This document shows, piece after piece, positions 5,533 through 5,908 of a stretch of 5,908 bases of DNA; position 1 is the first letter of the stretch, and each line of letters starts with the position of its first letter. The stretch covers positions 1 to 5,908 of the forward strand of contig CAADVA010000191.1 of assembly GCA_900752345.1 (NCBI GenBank), in the 5' to 3' direction. A program made the translations under genes and the position numbers. This DNA comes from an uncultured Collinsella sp. (GTDB lineage Bacteria > Actinomycetota > Coriobacteriia > Coriobacteriales > Coriobacteriaceae). The notes beneath the pieces are model-generated. The model made no database searches. It was not told the DNA's origin and saw nothing but the letters and a program-made list of their open reading frames with translations.

Positions 5533-5613
5533 GAAAATCCGAATCTCATGCACCAGAAAATCCGAATTATATGAACACGAAAATCCGAATCGCAACCACC
5601 CGAAAATCCGAAT
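5533..5613 (+). repeat. Four iteron-like direct repeats GAAAATCCGAAT at 23-bp pitch
   Basis: Exact copies of the 12-mer lie at 5533-5544, 5556-5567, 5579-5590 and 5602-5613, with a constant 23-bp period. The 11-nt linkers (5545-5555, 5568-5578, 5591-5601) differ from each other. Identical sites with invariant phasing and unconserved linkers are typical of protein-binding iterons or multi-site operators. The last copy covers the -35 region of the likely promoter for the ATPase gene starting at 5673. Confidence 0.93.
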
Positions 5614-5622
5614 TTGCTACAG

Positions 5623-5631
5623 TGGTATAGA
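5623..5631 (+). promoter_or_regulatory. Extended -10 promoter for the second ATPase gene
   Basis: TGGTATAGA fits the extended -10 pattern TGnTATAAT with two mismatches in the hexamer (5626-5631). The -35 position (about 5603-5608) falls inside the fourth direct repeat, so a repeat-binding protein could control this promoter. The leader would be about 35 nt. Confidence 0.45.
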
Positions 5632-5672
5632 AGAATCAGAAAGCAGGAACTGGAAATCTGCGGGGGTGGCTC

Positions 5673-5908
5673 ATGGCAGGTGAGAGGCTACATCGGGATG
5701 GATACATCCCACGTATCGTGGATGCGCAAATCGAGCGCTACCTTCGTGTCTTTGGCGCGGTCGAGATTGCGGGCACCAAGTGGTGCGGCAAGACGTGGGC
5801 CGCGCTCGAGCACGGGGCGTCCGCCTCGTATGTCGACGAGAATCTCGACCTCGCGCGTGCCGACCCGGCGATGATGTTGCTGGGAGACCGTCCGCATATT
5901 ATCGATGA
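5673..5908 (+). CDS. AAA-type (DUF4143-family) ATPase, N-terminal part, cut by the window edge
   Basis: The first 78 codons of a gene that continues beyond the window. The N-terminus (GYIPRIVDAQIERYL, 10-24) leads into a P-loop GTKWCGKT (34-41), and the visible part ends in PHIID (74-78), which should be the start of the Walker B strand with the next acidic residue split by the edge. This pattern is characteristic of AAA_14/DUF4143 ATPases found in many copies in Coriobacteriia, a recollection I cannot check here. It differs clearly from the ATPase at 377-1573: only the P-loop and Walker B region are comparable. The start ATG follows a G-rich Shine-Dalgarno-like GGGGGTGG (5662-5669), 3 nt upstream. 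It is a separate transcript from the oxidoreductase, which ends in a terminator, and is preceded by four iteron-like repeats. The C-terminal domain is unseen, so family membership is inferred from the N-terminus. Confidence 0.8.
   Translation, partial: MAGERLHRDGYIPRIVDAQIERYLRVFGAVEIAGTKWCGKTWAALEHGASASYVDENLDLARADPAMMLLGDRPHIID

Overview
The window looks like chromosomal DNA of a high-GC gut actinobacterium of the class Coriobacteriia, most likely Collinsella or a close relative. This rests on the G/C-rich third codon positions, a second ATPase gene whose N-terminus resembles ones I associate with Collinsella/Olsenella, and dense repeat families between the genes. The genus is an inference from style; no marker gene here proves it.

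Layout, left to right. (1) At 2-118 lies the last 38 codons of a plus-strand gene, probably the C-terminal domain of a biotin-protein ligase (birA), followed by a terminator-like hairpin. (2) At 218-1629 lies a self-contained unit: a 398-residue AAA-type ATPase with a DUF4143-type C-terminal domain, bracketed by three near-identical 41-45 bp palindromes (two upstream, one directly downstream). (3) Convergent to it, on the minus strand, is coaX (1673-2446), a type III pantothenate kinase with all its hallmark motifs. (4) On the plus strand follow a promoter, an initiator tRNA-fMet (2643-2719, CCA encoded) and a strong intrinsic terminator. (5) At 2809 to about 3290 there is a non-coding tandem array of six units of about 80 bp. 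Each unit is an inverted repeat of a 15-bp motif, so the motif recurs every 40 or 41 bp in alternating orientation. (6) At 3408-5438 lies a 676-residue flavin/iron-sulfur enzyme of the 2-enoate reductase / 2,4-dienoyl-CoA reductase family, ending in a strong terminator. (7) At 5533-5613 four copies of GAAAATCCGAAT sit at an exact 23-bp pitch, overlapping the promoter region of a second ATPase gene that starts at 5673 and runs off the window.

How it fits together. The housekeeping genes (probable birA, coaX, tRNA-fMet) and the stand-alone oxidoreductase do not form one operon; each has its own signals. The accessory content is a theme of ATPase genes paired with dedicated short repeats: palindromes around the first, iteron-like direct repeats before the second, and a separate large palindromic array near neither. 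The most interesting possibility is that each ATPase recognises its own repeat, as an autoregulator, a DNA-processing factor or part of a selfish element. That is an inference; the repeats themselves are read directly from the sequence.
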